Numbered from the stretch's first letter, positions 11,353-22,624 are shown. The stretch is DNA of 64,000 nt from Sceloporus undulatus (GCF_019175285.1 NC_056524.1:166792855-166856854), one strand, 5' to 3'. Numbers and translations are program-made. The notes: generated from the letters alone by a model not told the origin.

Positions 11353-12411
11353 ATGAATCATAGCCTATATTTACATATGAATTGCATGTTTTTATGTGTG
11401 TTTTATGAGTGAGAGAAGTAAGCCATGTTTATGTGTGTAATGAAGGTGGGGATGAAGACTGTATACTGGTAGTGGCCCTGACCATTTTGAGTGGCAGTCC
11501 CATCCACTGCTGGCATGCAGCCCCTGAGATTTCCAGACTAGAGTCAAGTCAGTTGTTGGCCAAAAACATTCCTCATCTCTACTGTACACACTTAACAGGG
11601 CATAAAGCCAATTGAATTCACTGAATGTCACTTTTGAATAGACATGTTCAGTTTGCATTCTAAATTGTCATTGCATTCTCATTAAATTTGGTTGAGGACA
11701 TATTCAGGCTGGAAAACTAGAAAAAACTATTTTTTAAAATCAAGCTTTTACATAATGTGCTTGGTAACAGCTTTTCTGTCCTACTGTATTCCAGATCTAA
11801 TCCAACTGCTAAAAAGAAGAAAATCCAATAGGACCACAGTTGTAATTAAATAGTAAGCTGTAGCTTGGAAAGCTGCTTATAAAATGAAATTATTATTGAA
11901 TAGCGTGATCTATACTTGAGCTTATCCATGATGGATGAGAATGGCACATAGCAATAACCATTGCTCCTGAGCTCATAAATATTGAAGGCTATCGCTTGAA
12001 GGTTTATGGGCAAGGAAAGCTTTTACTGCCTCAGACATCCTTCACAGAGTAATTGCAGCAGCTCTTTTTTGGATAGTTGTAGCTATATTATTTTCCTTTT
12101 CTGTTATGGCTTCAAATTTCAGCTTTATTTAGGGGATAGTTAGAGTGTGCCATCAATGGAGCAAGCCTTGTCACCATTCTAAATGTCTTCCCAGCACCGT
12201 GGCTCCAAAGTCTCCATTTTGTATGAAAATAAAACCAGATACCAATGGTCAAAGCTTGGAAGTAATGCATTATCGGTAATGGCATTACCAGTAGCTAGTT
12301 ACTGTTAGCAGTAATGAGGCTATAGTGCAATTCCTTTCCTGAAATTACACAACAACTACTTGGCTTATTACTTTGGGGGAGCACCAAGCAGTGTCTTTTA
12401 GTCATTTCTCA
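11353..12411. other. No gene or repeat recognised
   Basis: A/T-rich non-coding DNA without any recognisable coding or repeat signal. Confidence 0.5.
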
Positions 12412-12616
12412 TTATTTGGGGAGGGGAGAGTTAAAAGGGCATAACAGAGAGCAAACAGAAATAAAGACATAGAAAAGGGCACAACAGAACCAAACACAAT
12501 GGGAAGCCACACAGCACATACATTTAAAAATGAAAAGAAAGTCAAGAATTATGCCAAACATGTTATAGGTATATGGAATGTTAGAAGCATGAATCAAGGG
12601 AAACTAGACAAAGTAA

Positions 12617-13010
12617 GAAGGTTATCGCATGGGGGCAAAACCGTCCCCCGATGTGTTCTAACGAGCACGAGCGCGGGCGCGCACGGAGCGTGATGGGAAC
12701 CCGATGGGAACCAGAATGCTAGTTTACCGCACAGTGGAGCGCCGCCACTGCCGCCGGCGTTCCCATCGGGTTCCCGATGTGTTCCAGGAGGCGCCATTTC
12801 TGGGAACAGTTTCAAAAGCGTTCCCAGAAATGGTGCCTCCTGGAACACATCGGCAACCTGATGGGAACGCCGGTGGCAGCGGCGGCATTCCACCGTGTGG
12901 TAAACTAGCGTTCTGGTTCCCATAGGGTTCCCATCATGCTCCGTGCGCGCCCGCGCTCATGCTCGTTAGAACACATCGGGGGATGGTTTTGCCCCCATGC
13001 GATAACCTTC
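12617..13010. mobile_element. Long foldback MITE with TAA target duplication
   Basis: A 394 bp near-perfect inverted repeat. Each arm is about 190 bp and starts GAAGGTTATCGCATGGGGGC; a loop of about a dozen bases lies near 12810-12825. TAA flanks it at 12614-12616 and 13011-13013. The surrounding LINE reads across the gap when compared with the copy at 43670-43690. A 3 bp TAA duplication is the PIF/Harbinger signature. The element is rich in G+C and CpG, unlike its host LINE, and encodes nothing. Confidence 0.88.
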
Positions 13011-13839
13011 TAAAAAAGGAAATAGATGATATAAACATAGCAATACTAGGGGTGAGTAAGCTAAAATGCACAGGAATGAGACATTTTGAGTCAGATAATT
13101 GCACAGTGTACTATTCAGGGAATGAAAAAAGGAGAAAAAATGAAGTAGCAATAATAGTGAGGAAGGACATAGCAAAATCAGTCAAAGGATATAATGTAAA
13201 GTCAGAGTGAATCTTGTCAATAAAGTTTCAGGGAAAGCATCAACATAATGCGACTGTATGTGCAAACCACAGAGGCAGAGAAAGGAGAAATTGAAAAATT
13301 CTGTGATGGAGTCCAGGAGTAACGACAACATGGCAAACCAAGACTGTTTAGTAATCATAGGTGATTGGAATGCCAAAGTAGGAGGAAGCAGAGCAGAATC
13401 AAAGTAAGGAGATTTGGGCTTGGTTTAAGAAACAAAGCAGGAGAGCAGCTGATAATGTTTTGTGAGGACAACAGTCTAATAACCGCAAATACCTTCTTCA
13501 TACAACCAGAAAGGAGACTGTACATATGGACATCACCAGATGGTCAACACAAAAACCAAGTAGACAACCTAGTATGTAACAGAAGATAGAGAAGCTCTAT
13601 TCTGTGGCAAAAATGAGACCAGGTGCAGAATGAAGAACAGACCATGAATTAATAATTTCCAAAATTAAAGTAAAGCTGAAGAAGAACTCCAAAACAATTA
13701 GCATTCCAAAACATGATCTAAAGAAAATCCCTAGAGGACAGAAGTCAGGGACATATTCAAAGAGGAATGCAAAAAGGCATTATTAGTGGTCAAAAAGAAA
13801 GAAAAGAAACAATATGTGACAGATTTAATGCTATAAACA

Positions 13840-14077
13840 GTTAAAGCGCAGTAGTTAAATGCCTGTACTGCAGCCACTCACTCAAAACCAAAAGGTTGCG
13901 AGTTCAAGACCAGGAAAAGGGCTCAAGCTTGACTCAGGCTTGCATCCTTCCAAGGTCGCTAAAATGAGTACCCAGATTGTTAAGGGCAAATTAGCTTACA
14001 ATTGTAAACCGCTTAGACAATGCGTAGGTGGTATGAAGCAGTATACAAATGAAGTTTGTTTGTTGTTTGTTTGTTTA
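13840..14077 (+). mobile_element. tRNA-headed SINE inside the RTE LINE
   Basis: Same family as 2027-2288 but in sense orientation: 'gcgcagtagttaaatgcc' head, 'ggttgcgagttcaagacc' box B, and a tail with 'gtaaaccgcttagacaatgc' and 'gcagtatacaaatg'. The LINE resumes afterwards, so the SINE is the younger insertion. It ends in a TTTG-rich run. Confidence 0.85.
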
Positions 14078-14244
14078 AAGAAAGTTGAGAAGCAAAAAAG
14101 GGGGAAAGGGGGGAAAAAGAGAGAGAGAGAAACAGAGTCATTGGACATTCTACTGTCCAATGATTAGTGAGCAGGGATAAAGAAAATTACTACAATACAG
14201 AAAAACAGAAGCAGACAACAAAAATAGGAAGAACAAGACATCTT

Positions 14245-14316
14245 AATTACAATAATTGTAAGCCACTCTGATAGCCTTTAGGGCTGAAGGGCAGGGTATA
14301 AATACCATAAATAAAT
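14245..14316 (+). repeat. Retroelement 3' tail fragment
   Basis: About 70 bp: 'gtaagccactctgatagcc', then 'gaagggcagggtataaata' and 'cataaataaat'. This is the sense version of the tail type seen at 7985-8075. It sits between LINE segments and looks like a strongly 5'-truncated insertion. Confidence 0.6.
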
Positions 14317-15065
14317 CTTTTCCACAAGATCTGAGAATTTAAAGAGAAATTCAAAGCACGAATAGGGGTATTCTACAATCAGAACACAGCCATGATGAAA
14401 TAAAGAAAAGATACATATATAATGTATAAAGAACACACATTTTATATAGAGCTATATAAAAAATGTGAAAGGTTGAATGACACATGAGAAAAAGAAACTC
14501 ACAAAGATGAACCCCAAATTTTGGAAAGTGAAGTGAAAGACAGACTCAAATAACTAGGAACAGATGACATATCAGTAGACGTAGTACAATCCACAGTGAC
14601 AGAATCAAGCTCAGTTTTAACTAAAATCTGCCAACAAATATGGAAAACAAAGGCTGTCATATTTTGGCCACATCATGAGGAAAAATGAATCATCAGAAAA
14701 GGCAATGATGTTAGGAAAGGTAAAAGGCAGTGGAAATAGAGGAAGACCATGCACCAGATGGTTACGCTGTATCAGAGAGGACATGGATGTGGGTCTGCAG
14801 GACCTGAGCAGAGAGACTGAGGACAAGGGGTCTTGGGGAGATTTCATGCACAGGGCTGCCATGAGTCGAGGAGGAGGAAACAGTAATTGGCCAGCTCTTC
14901 TTAATATAAGAACAAAGAAGACCACCCATCCAACAGTAAAAAAATTTGCTCTCCTTCAATATTGTGATATATCTATCTAACTTTTCAGGAGATCAAGAAG
15001 CCTGAGAAAATCAACTGATCATTCTATCCACTATAGGAACCATTTAACAATGCATACTCCATTTT

Positions 15066-15288
15066 GGGGTGCATCTACTTTAGAAATAAAGCAGTTTGAC
15101 ACTACTTTAAATGTTATAGCTCCATCCTACAGAATCCTGGGATTTGTAGTTTTGTGAGGCACCAGCACTCTTTGGCAGAGAAGGCTAAAGACTTTGTAAA
15201 ACTATGAATCCCAGGATTCCATTGGATGGAGCTATAACACTTAAAGTGGTGATAGACTGCAATATTACTACCATGTAAATGCACCTTT
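15066..15288. mobile_element. Palindromic MITE of the 'aatcccaggattcc' family
   Basis: A foldback element. 'cagaatcctgggatttgtag' in the left arm is matched by 'atgaatcccaggattcc' in the right arm. 'gtttgacactactttaaatg' pairs with 'acttaaagtggtg'. The ends 'ggtgcatct' and 'tgcacc' are inverted. Copies of the same family occur at 24738-24948 and 33654-33877, with a half copy at 45950-46066. It is probably hAT-like, but no target duplication is clear here. Confidence 0.75.
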
Positions 15289-16929
15289 AATTTCATGGCA
15301 GAATCATGAATTAATATTTGTTCATTTGTTCCCACCAGGAAAAAACCCAAAACAAAACATTAATGCCCTAAGAAAATGAATACACTCCAAAGAAATCTAT
15401 GCTATTGCTTTTTATTCTCCGAAGTCTTTTTGACAGAGGCACAAACAGGAATGTTGCCACAGGGTGACAGTTGCTTTCAGCCATTTCCCAGCAGGAAGAC
15501 TACTTCCTCTTCAGACTTCACACAGCATTTTAGATGTGTTTGTTTTTGTGTACTAACTGCCCTGTAGAGTTAGAACCAAGCTCTCTACGTGCAGGATGTA
15601 GGTATTGCAGGAGTGACATGAGCACAGGTTCCCAGTTAAAACAGTTTTCATCCATCAGTTCTGGCAGGTACTAAGAGCAGACATTTCAGTGCTGTTGGGG
15701 AATCTTCTTTGATCATCCAAGCCATGTGTTATAAGGAAGGAGCCTCCTGCCAACCTTTGAAGCATGTTCTTTCTTTCATATTGTCTTGCAGTTGGGCAAG
15801 TCCATCGAATGAATACCTGACAAAGCGCCAAATTAAATATGGCACGGGGGATCTATAAAAGGACTGCCCATATTTCCTAAAATGTGATGGCAACCAGACA
15901 GGTGCAGGAGAGGCAGGTGGAATCAGAGTGTGACTGCAGTGCTGGAAGAGAAATATTTTAGCCCCCCCCCCCCTTTATTCTGTTTCCCCATTTTAAATCT
16001 CCCTGTAGCTTTTCGCTTAGGCTGAGCTGAAAATATTCAGCTCAGAATAGGGTGGACAAAATGCAATGACAGCTAGTGGCTTCCAACCACAACTACAAGA
16101 TAAGCCTAAAATGTTCATAGAATATTGCTCCCCCCACCCCATACATTAAATACTCCCCTGTGCTGCTTTTAAAAGGTAGGTTTTCTATGGTAAGGCAATC
16201 AAGTTAAGTTTAGACCAAAGGTCTCTGCATACAGCTACAGTACATACATACAAAACACATACATACCAATTCAATAAGGTTTTCTATGGGAAAGTTAATC
16301 CTTGCCACATAGAAAAACATACAGACACCATAGTGATAGCTTGATGGCCTCTCCCCTTCCTTCCATCAGGTAAATAGCAGCTTCAAGGGTAATGAATCAG
16401 CTCACCTATAGGCATTGGAGTCGCCTTGATTTCATTTTACTTTCTACTTGTGGACATTATTGATTTGGGTTTTTTAACCACAGGATATCCTGATCATGCT
16501 TTTTGTGTCATATTGAGTTATTCTGTAAAGGCTGGCTCATACAATCATGTTCATTACTCATTCTCTGTCCCGCCTCCAGAGTGTAAATGGATTATTGCTT
16601 GTTTGAAAATGTCAACAGAAATGTGCTCTGGCTAAGATGGCTGATTGTTAGGGGAACAATTTATGTGCTGCTCCTATCTTTACAGTATTTATTATTATTT
16701 TTGAGTGTATAAAGATGCAGAAAGATTCCACAAAATGTCTTTTGGATAACCCCCCAGGCTGGGAAACTGTCTGGTGGAGGCGTGCACCCTGGAAATTACA
16801 ACACACCCCACTGAGCCTGTAAAACAGAACATGATGAGGCAGACCTGGTTGTTGGTTTATGATTAATATGTTAATCACCTCCCCCCTCCCCCCAAAAATA
16901 GATTTCGTAATGTTACCAGAAATGTTTTT
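15289..16929. other. No gene or repeat recognised
   Basis: Non-coding. It contains a C12 run at about 15961-15972. The 106-codon antisense frame at 16648-16968 has no family resemblance. Confidence 0.5.
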
Positions 16930-17190
16930 GATTTGCGTTATAGATTTAAAAAAATGGATGGTAAACATGGGTCACTTTTTCATTATATGACAATAGCACC
17001 AAGAATATTGTTTGTGCAAACTTTGAAATGGATTGAAGCAGTGCTGGTGGGAAAATTGGTTGTTAAGATTACTATGCGACCCCAAATGGCCAATTTAACA
17101 TGGGTTCAAAAAGATAAGCCAATCAAAATCTTTTTGAAAAATTGGAAACTGTTTACGGACTTTTTGAATAATAAAAAATCTAGCAATGTA
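16930..17190 (+). mobile_element. Possible L1-like ORF2 C-terminal remnant
   Basis: The conceptual frame includes MRPQMANLTWVQKDK followed by IFLKNWKLFTDFLNN. The pattern of 'LTW...K...F..NWK.F..FL' resembles the extreme C-terminus of vertebrate L1 ORF2. There is no A-rich tail or other L1 part nearby, so this is a weak call. A chance frame is the alternative. Confidence 0.35.
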
Positions 17191-17399
17191 ATTATCTGTG
17201 GCTATGGTTATTATCTCATGCTTCCCATAGTCCATATTCCTATTATATGTGTTATGCTGCTCTGGACAGGTTTTGGGTTTTTGAGCGGAACTCCTCCTTG
17301 CCTCATCATCTTTGGGGGTTTTACGTCTTTGGCTCCTTTAACAAGTATGATTTCCTCTGTTTTTCTGTCTCTGTGTTTGTTCCCTTTCTTGCCTGTGTC

Positions 17400-17580
17400 T
17401 CACTTGGAATATCTCATCATAGGGTTTTCTAGGTGAGGGGGTTACACAAGGAGGGTCACCTTTACCTCCCTGTGCACAGTACTAAAGAAGTGCTAGCCAT
17501 TATGTCACTGTTGTTCTCTCAACATCAGTGCTACCCAACATTATTGCTGCCGCCTAGTAGCTGTTTGCCTCTCTGTGTAA
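17400..17580 (-). mobile_element. RTE/Bov-B-like LINE 5' region fragment
   Basis: 'atatctcatcatagggtttt', the nearby 'cctccctgtgcacagtacta', and the following 'tagccattatgtcactg' match, in reverse, the segment upstream of the endonuclease in the LINE at 43340-43520. They also resemble 22625-22800. Only the non-coding 5' part remains. A pyrimidine-rich tract follows at 17560-17660. Confidence 0.55.
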
Positions 17581-17672
17581 TCCCTCCCCCCTTGTTTAAT
17601 TTTTTCTCTCCCCCTTTCCTCCTCCCATCTGTTACCCTTCCCTTCTCATGTGCTCCCTCCCTCCTTCATATA

Positions 17673-18233
17673 CAGTGGGCCCATGGTATCCATTGAGGAT
17701 TGGTACCAGAACCCCCCCCCCCAACGTGGATACCAAAATCTGTGGATGCTCATCCCATTAAACACCATGACATAGTAAAATGGTGTCGCCTATATAAAAT
17801 AGCAAAATCAATGTATGCTTTTTGGAATTTATATATTTTTTAAAAAAATTTCAAGCTGTGGATACTTTAATTCATGGTCACACTGCCATTAGGGACAGTG
17901 GGAAAAACCTCCGTTGTTCCCAATGGCAGTGTGTGCACATGGCTGTGCCACCATTATGGACAGCCATTGTTGTCCCCAGTGGCGGTGTGTGCATGTGGCT
18001 GTGCTGCCAGTAGGGAGAAGGGGACCTGACCTGAAGTCTCATTGTCTCTAATGGTGGCATGGCCACATGCATGCACCAACTTTGGGGACAACAGAGGCTC
18101 CCTTGAGGTCCCGTTGGCCCTAATGACGGTGCACCTGCATGCATGTGCTGCCATTGGGGACAATGGGATTTGAAGTCCCATGGATTGTGTTATCTGGAAC
18201 GAAGGGTTTGGAATGGATACTGAGGTCCCATTG
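17673..18233. mobile_element. Tigger-like MITE, TA target site
   Basis: A 561 bp element. The left end CAGTGGGCCCATGGTATCC is matched by the inverted right end CAATGGGACCTCAGTATCC, with TA at 17671-17672 and 18234-18235. The left part ('aaaatctgtggatgctcat', 'taaaatggtgt') is shared with 33031-33268. The internal segment 17870-18170 repeats a 'cattggggacaatgg'-like word, which gives it extra length. No transposase. Confidence 0.8.
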
Positions 18234-19303
18234 TATATGCATAGCTTCAACCATTTATTTGCAGTCTAGACTTTAAAACTGGTTTTGAGAACATATAATC
18301 TTAGTTATAGAATCCAGTAGATTAAGAGTGTGCTCAGTGGAAGCAGCCATCAGTGGGCAGAATCAGAATATGCATTAGATAAAGGCTTTAAAAAAACAGT
18401 GCAGACATTAGCAACTCCTGGCAAAATGCTATTAGTGGACATTGATGCTCCAGTTATGCTGGTAATGAGAAACTCTATTTTAATGAAAACTTTAGAAACA
18501 TCTAGTTATTATTTCTTTTCAGATTCAATTCTTGTTGAATGTGTTGTTCTCATTCTTGAATACAGTGTATAGATTGGTGTACTTCTTGTTGTTGTTTTTA
18601 AAGGGAAAAAAAAACCTGAAACAGAATGAGGCAAAAATGAGGGTTTATAAGAAACATAAAGAGGTTCATTCTTCATTGTGAGTCTCCCAGGAGAGCTCTC
18701 ATGCAAATAATGTGTAAAATTATGTCAGTAAGCTGCTAGGAAATTCAGGTGCTGTGAATGTAAAAGCAAAGGGAGCATCAGAAATTTAAAGCACCAGGTA
18801 GCCATAATCAGCTGACTCGACTGTAATCCCTTGAGAAGCCTGACGTTCTGTGAAGAATGTTGTTCAGATGCAAGTCTCTGCTATCCCTCCTGAGGGCAAG
18901 CAATTGTAGAGCTCTTTGAGTAGAGACTTAAAATAGTTTTTCTATACTGATGTTTGGCTAGCACTGACTAAACTTTGAGAGAGGTATTTGGATATAACAG
19001 TGCAATGACCATAGAAGGGCTTGAGCATGTATTTAAAGCCAGAAAAGGAGTACAAAGAAAAATGGTTGCCTTTAAACCCTGAAAGCACATCCCTCCACTA
19101 TCTTTCTCCTCCTGAATTAACATTGTGAACATTTTCACTAGAATTCAGTTATCTCTTTATCAGCCTAGATGACTTGACTTCTTCACAGTTTTCCCAAAAC
19201 GAGGATAAATGTTGTTTCCTAATGGCCTGATGAAGTAGAAAATGAGTAGACATTTTTCTTGACAGTTCATGCATCAGTCTTGCTGTCTACAAAGGATACA
19301 GGT
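18234..19303. other. No gene or repeat recognised
   Basis: Non-coding DNA with no recognisable element. Confidence 0.5.
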
Positions 19304-19317
19304 CTAGGTGGTCTAAG

Positions 19318-19608
19318 GAGACACAGTGGCTTACTGGTTAAGACGCTAATTCTGACATAAGGTTGGAAGGTTTGCAGTTCGAGGCCCAAGTGAAGAGGTG
19401 AGCTCCTGTCACTAGTCCCAGCTTCTGCCAGCCTAGCAGTTTGAAAGCATGCAAATGCAAGTAGATAAATAGGGACCACTTCAGTGGGCAGGTAACAGTG
19501 TTTGGTGCAGTCATGCTGGCCAATCGGCTTAGTAACGGAGATGAACACTGCCCCCTACAGTCGCTTATGACTAGACATTCATGTCAAAGGGAAACCTTTA
19601 CCTTTTTA
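19318..19608 (+). mobile_element. Sauria SINE, near full length
   Basis: A tRNA-like head ('cagtggcttactggttaaga', box B 'ggtttgcagttcgaggccc') is followed by the squamate body: 'cccagcttctgccagcctag', 'gcatgcaaatgcaagtagat', 'agtcatgctggccaatcggc'. It ends in 'gaaacctttaccttt', the ACCTTT tail that this family shares with Bov-B LINEs. A 14 bp target duplication with one change (CTAGGTGGTCTAAG / CTAGGTGGTCAAAG) lies at 19304-19317 and 19609-19622. Sauria SINEs are known from squamates, so this is a lineage marker for the window. It was presumably mobilised by a Bov-B enzyme. Confidence 0.93.
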
Positions 19609-19622
19609 CTAGGTGGTCAAAG

Positions 19623-20942
19623 CAGAAGGAGATATTTTTCAGTCCTCCCAGCAGGCCACACCATTCAATTTTTACCCATAGCTCGCTCAGAATTTGAAAC
19701 TGGGAGTCACTTCTAGTTGTGACTTCCCAGTTCCTTGTGCTGATCTGAGGCTTGAGAAGAAGGGCTGAGCAGGAGGTTTGATCTACTGCTGACCATTGAG
19801 GTATTTTTGTCATTTGGGGGCCATTTTTCACTTGATTCTTTGGCAGGGAGCTGCAAGGGCTTGAAGATGAAGAGCACTGGGAAGTACAAAATATGGTTGG
19901 CATTGCAATTTCCCCACTTTTCCAAAATGTTGGCATATTCTAGCTTCCTAAATCCAGGCAGGTCCACCAGACCTTTGAAACATTGCTATTTTGGATTTCA
20001 TCTCCGAGAATATTGTGAACAACATAGCCCTCCTACAAGCATATGGGGTGCACAGAAAAGGCAAAGTACTTTGGTGAGTGGATGGAGGAAGGAAGGGAGA
20101 GAGGGAGATCTCTTATATGCTAGATTTCTGAGAGAGAGAAAATGATATCTTTCACATTAGCACTCTCATCCAAAAAATGCTTCCTTAGAAGTATCTCCTA
20201 TTAATATTAATAGAGTTAAATTTCAAGTTAGGGCTACAGCCTTATTTTATTTTCTGGGTCATTAATCAATTGCAGCTCTTACTAGGAAGTGTCTTCCTTT
20301 CCAACTGATCATAGTGGGGCCTACTGGTTTGAGGGAGGGTGAATCATGTCTTGTTCTGGTGCTACCTGTACCTGATAATGTCCCTGGTACATCCAGAGTT
20401 CTTCTGGCTTTCAGTCAGTTAGACTTAATAGTGTTAACCTATTTCTTAAAATATCTTTAAATTCTACAAGGATGTTCTTCAGGTTGTATTTTGGAACAAT
20501 TGTTGTTTTAGTGTTCTTCTTAACTTTAATCTAATTTTTGATATTAGCAGTTCATGGTCTGTGACACAATCTGTTCCTCATCTTGTTTTTGCAGAGTGAA
20601 TGGAGCTCCTCCATATTAGGCTTTCAATTATGTAAACTATTTGATCTCTGTATTGATCATCAGGTGACGTTCATGTATAAAGTCACCTTTTGGGTGCTTG
20701 AAGAATGTGTTTGAGTCCAACAAACTGTTGTCCTTGCAAAATTCAATCAGTAATTTTTCTACGTCATTTCTTGATCCTAGGTCAATTTTTCTTACAATCT
20801 CAGATTTCCTACTTTCACAAACCTATCTCCTGTGATTAAGAAAGAGTCTTGTTTTAGTGTGTTACCAGTTTTCTCCTAGACTCCAATGTATAATATTTAA
20901 ATTTCTTCTTCTTCTTCCTATCTAGTTGGAGCACAAATCTAT
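19623..20942. other. No gene or repeat recognised
   Basis: Non-coding. The 112-codon frames on opposite strands at 19598-20145 overlap and show no motif. Confidence 0.5.
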
Positions 20943-21803
20943 GGATTATATCTAGAGATAGCTGTGTTGGCCATATAGCAAATCCAATAACATCCAGACA
21001 ATAATAACTTTTTTGGGCCAACGAATAGTCACAGTGGCTTCTTCATCAGGCAAACAGGAGAAAAAAATTGAAGATATTAGTCATAGGCCTAATGAAAATT
21101 GGCCATGCAAATCCAATACAGAAAATACAAAACAGAAAATGCAGGCCCATGGCTAAAATCTCCTGTTTGCCTGATGAAGAAGCCAGTGTTACTTTGAAAG
21201 CTTGCAACATGTAAATGTGTATTTTGGTTGTTCCAATAAAGGTATCATTGGCAGTTTACAGACCGCCCCTTTGGGGTGGCCTGTACCCGTCCCTTTCCCC
21301 GACGGATCGGGGCCTCAGCTGCCACAGCGGCAGCCCTGAGGCCTCCATCCGCCGCTTTTTCAGACCACGGGGAAGCGGCAACAGCGGCGGGGAAAAGGAG
21401 AAAGGGGTCACTCGGCCCCTTTCTCCTTTGTGTCGCTGGCGCAGCCGTGTAAAGGCTGTGCCAGTGACACAAACCCAGGAAGGAGCTCCAAAATGGAGCT
21501 CCTTCTGGTGCTGTGGAAAGGGCGCCACAGGCACCCTTCCACGGTGCCAGGACGTCATGTCTGCGCTGCTCCATTTGGAGGTGGCACGGCCGTGATGTCG
21601 TAATGGTGGTGCCCATGTGGACAAGGCGCCGCCATTTTGTACGTACTCTGTATGTACTAGGGATGGGGGCATCTGAAAGAGATGCCCCCAGGCAACCTTA
21701 GTACGTACAGAGTACGTACAAAACGGCCCATTTGTAAAGGGCCATTGTTTGAATGTTATTGGGTTTGCTATATGGCCAACACAGCTACCTCTAGATGTTT
21801 TTT
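20943..21803. mobile_element. Penelope-like candidate with inverted partial copies
   Basis: Two nested inverted pairs are visible. The outer pair is 'tagctgtgttggccatatag' near 20953 and 'ctatatggccaacacagcta' near 21770. The inner pair is 'ggcttcttcatcaggcaaac' near 21036 and its inverse 'gtttgcctgatgaagaagcc' near 21165. The right copy continues to 'ccaataaaggtatcatt' and is then split by a MITE at 21250-21743. The inner unit contains a hammerhead-like core, CTGATGA (21171-21177) and GAAA (21196-21199). Hammerhead motifs and partial inverted copies are known in Penelope-like retroelements. No reverse transcriptase or GIY-YIG domain is visible. Confidence 0.5.
21250..21743. mobile_element. 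CpG-rich MITE with ATT target duplication
   Basis: A 494 bp G+C-rich element whose ends (GGCAGTTTACAGACCGCCCC; right inverse GGCCCTTTACAAATGGGCC) match the family at 6807-7161. ATT lies at 21247-21249 and 21744-21746. The interrupted sequence reads continuously across the site (ggtatc-ATT-gtttgaatgttattgg). Inside are 'ggcgccgccatttt', 'ggggcatctgaaag' and an inverted 'gtacgtac' pair. The long overlapping open frames on both strands (up to 192 codons) reflect base composition rather than a gene. Confidence 0.8.
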
Positions 21804-22234
21804 GGATTTCAAGATACCACATTTTAGTCATCACAGGGGAATCTTAAACAGAGAGCCAGTGCACTGCAACCTTGCCATCTGAGGCTTTTGCCTCCAACAA
21901 AGGTAAAGCAATTTTTTCTAATATTGGGACTGATTGGCATGCTTTACCTTTACCCATCCTCAAGTTTTCCTGAGGCAAAACATGAAGACTTATTGAGAAA
22001 TTCAGTGTTCTCTACCTACATAGGAGACTGTGACATCACAAAGGAAGGAGACATGCTGGATTCCAAGGAAATATCTTCTTTGAATTGCAAATGGACATTA
22101 AATTTCCTTCACTTTGAAAATCTACCAGTGACTACATGGTCAAAGGGGGAGGTGGCAGCCATCAGATAGGCCTTCCTACCATCTGAACTAAGACCAGAAA
22201 CATGGAGACTTATGACTAACATCTTCATCCCCCC

Positions 22235-22325
22235 CTCCTGTTTACCTGATGAAGAAGCCCGTGTGACTTCAAAAGCTGACAAAATGTAATTGTTGTTGGC
22301 CCAATAAAGGTACTATGGATTGTGG
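22235..22325 (+). mobile_element. Penelope-like tail fragment with damaged hammerhead-like core
   Basis: A second copy of the unit at 21157-21250: 'ctcctgtttacctgatgaag', then 'ttgttggcccaataaaggta'. The first core box CTGATGA is kept at 22246-22252. The second box has changed from GAAA to a CAAAA context. Only about 90 bp are present. Confidence 0.55.
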
Positions 22326-22624
22326 TTATACTCATAGGTTTTTCCATGAAGTCTTATTGATATGATTCAGTCAGCCTTTGCATTACATCCCTTGACTGCT
22401 ATTTCTACATCTCTTCTTATTATTAATGCTAATAATGGCATCCCAGTTCTTTTTAGCTTTTCATTTCCTGAGCAAAACGCTGTATATTTACCTGATTCAA
22501 AATGTTGCATTCCTGTTCACTTTAGTTTGCTCATCCCATGTAGCCACAGTGCTACTCATAGTTGTTGGCTGCTGTACTCCAGTAGCTTGCTGAGTGGTGT
22601 ATGACCTAGGAGTCTCAACTTCTG

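Larger units (their letters stand above)
12412..14880 (+). mobile_element. RTE/Bov-B-like LINE with most of the RT missing
   Basis: The N-terminal apurinic endonuclease domain is recognisable: WNVRSMNQGKLDKVRR (12573-12620), ILGVSKLKCTGM after the foldback MITE, VIIGDWNAKVGG near 13353-13385, FGLGLRNKAGEQLIMFCEDN, and YIWTSPDGQHKNQVD. At about 14655 the sequence passes from KICQQIWKTK, just before the reverse transcriptase core, straight to YFGHIMRKNE, near the C-terminus. Most of the reverse transcriptase is therefore absent. The 3' end reads GRPCTRWLRCIRED and then LQDLSRETEDKGSW. Frame breaks occur throughout. It carries a foldback MITE, a SINE and a short retroelement tail. Confidence 0.9.

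Noticed and set aside
16933-17436. 167-codon open frame that might be a host gene
   Set aside because: Only the first half has a weak L1-like pattern. The second half is pyrimidine-rich sequence that encodes hydrophobic residues by composition. No splice or homology support.
17870-18170. Minisatellite with 'cattggggacaatgg'-like units
   Set aside because: Units are irregular in length and wording, and the stretch lies within the Tigger-like element's borders, so it is annotated as part of that element.
21215-21834. Long overlapping open frames on both strands (up to 192 codons)
   Set aside because: They lie in a CpG-rich MITE with terminal inverted repeats. Low stop frequency follows from high G+C content.
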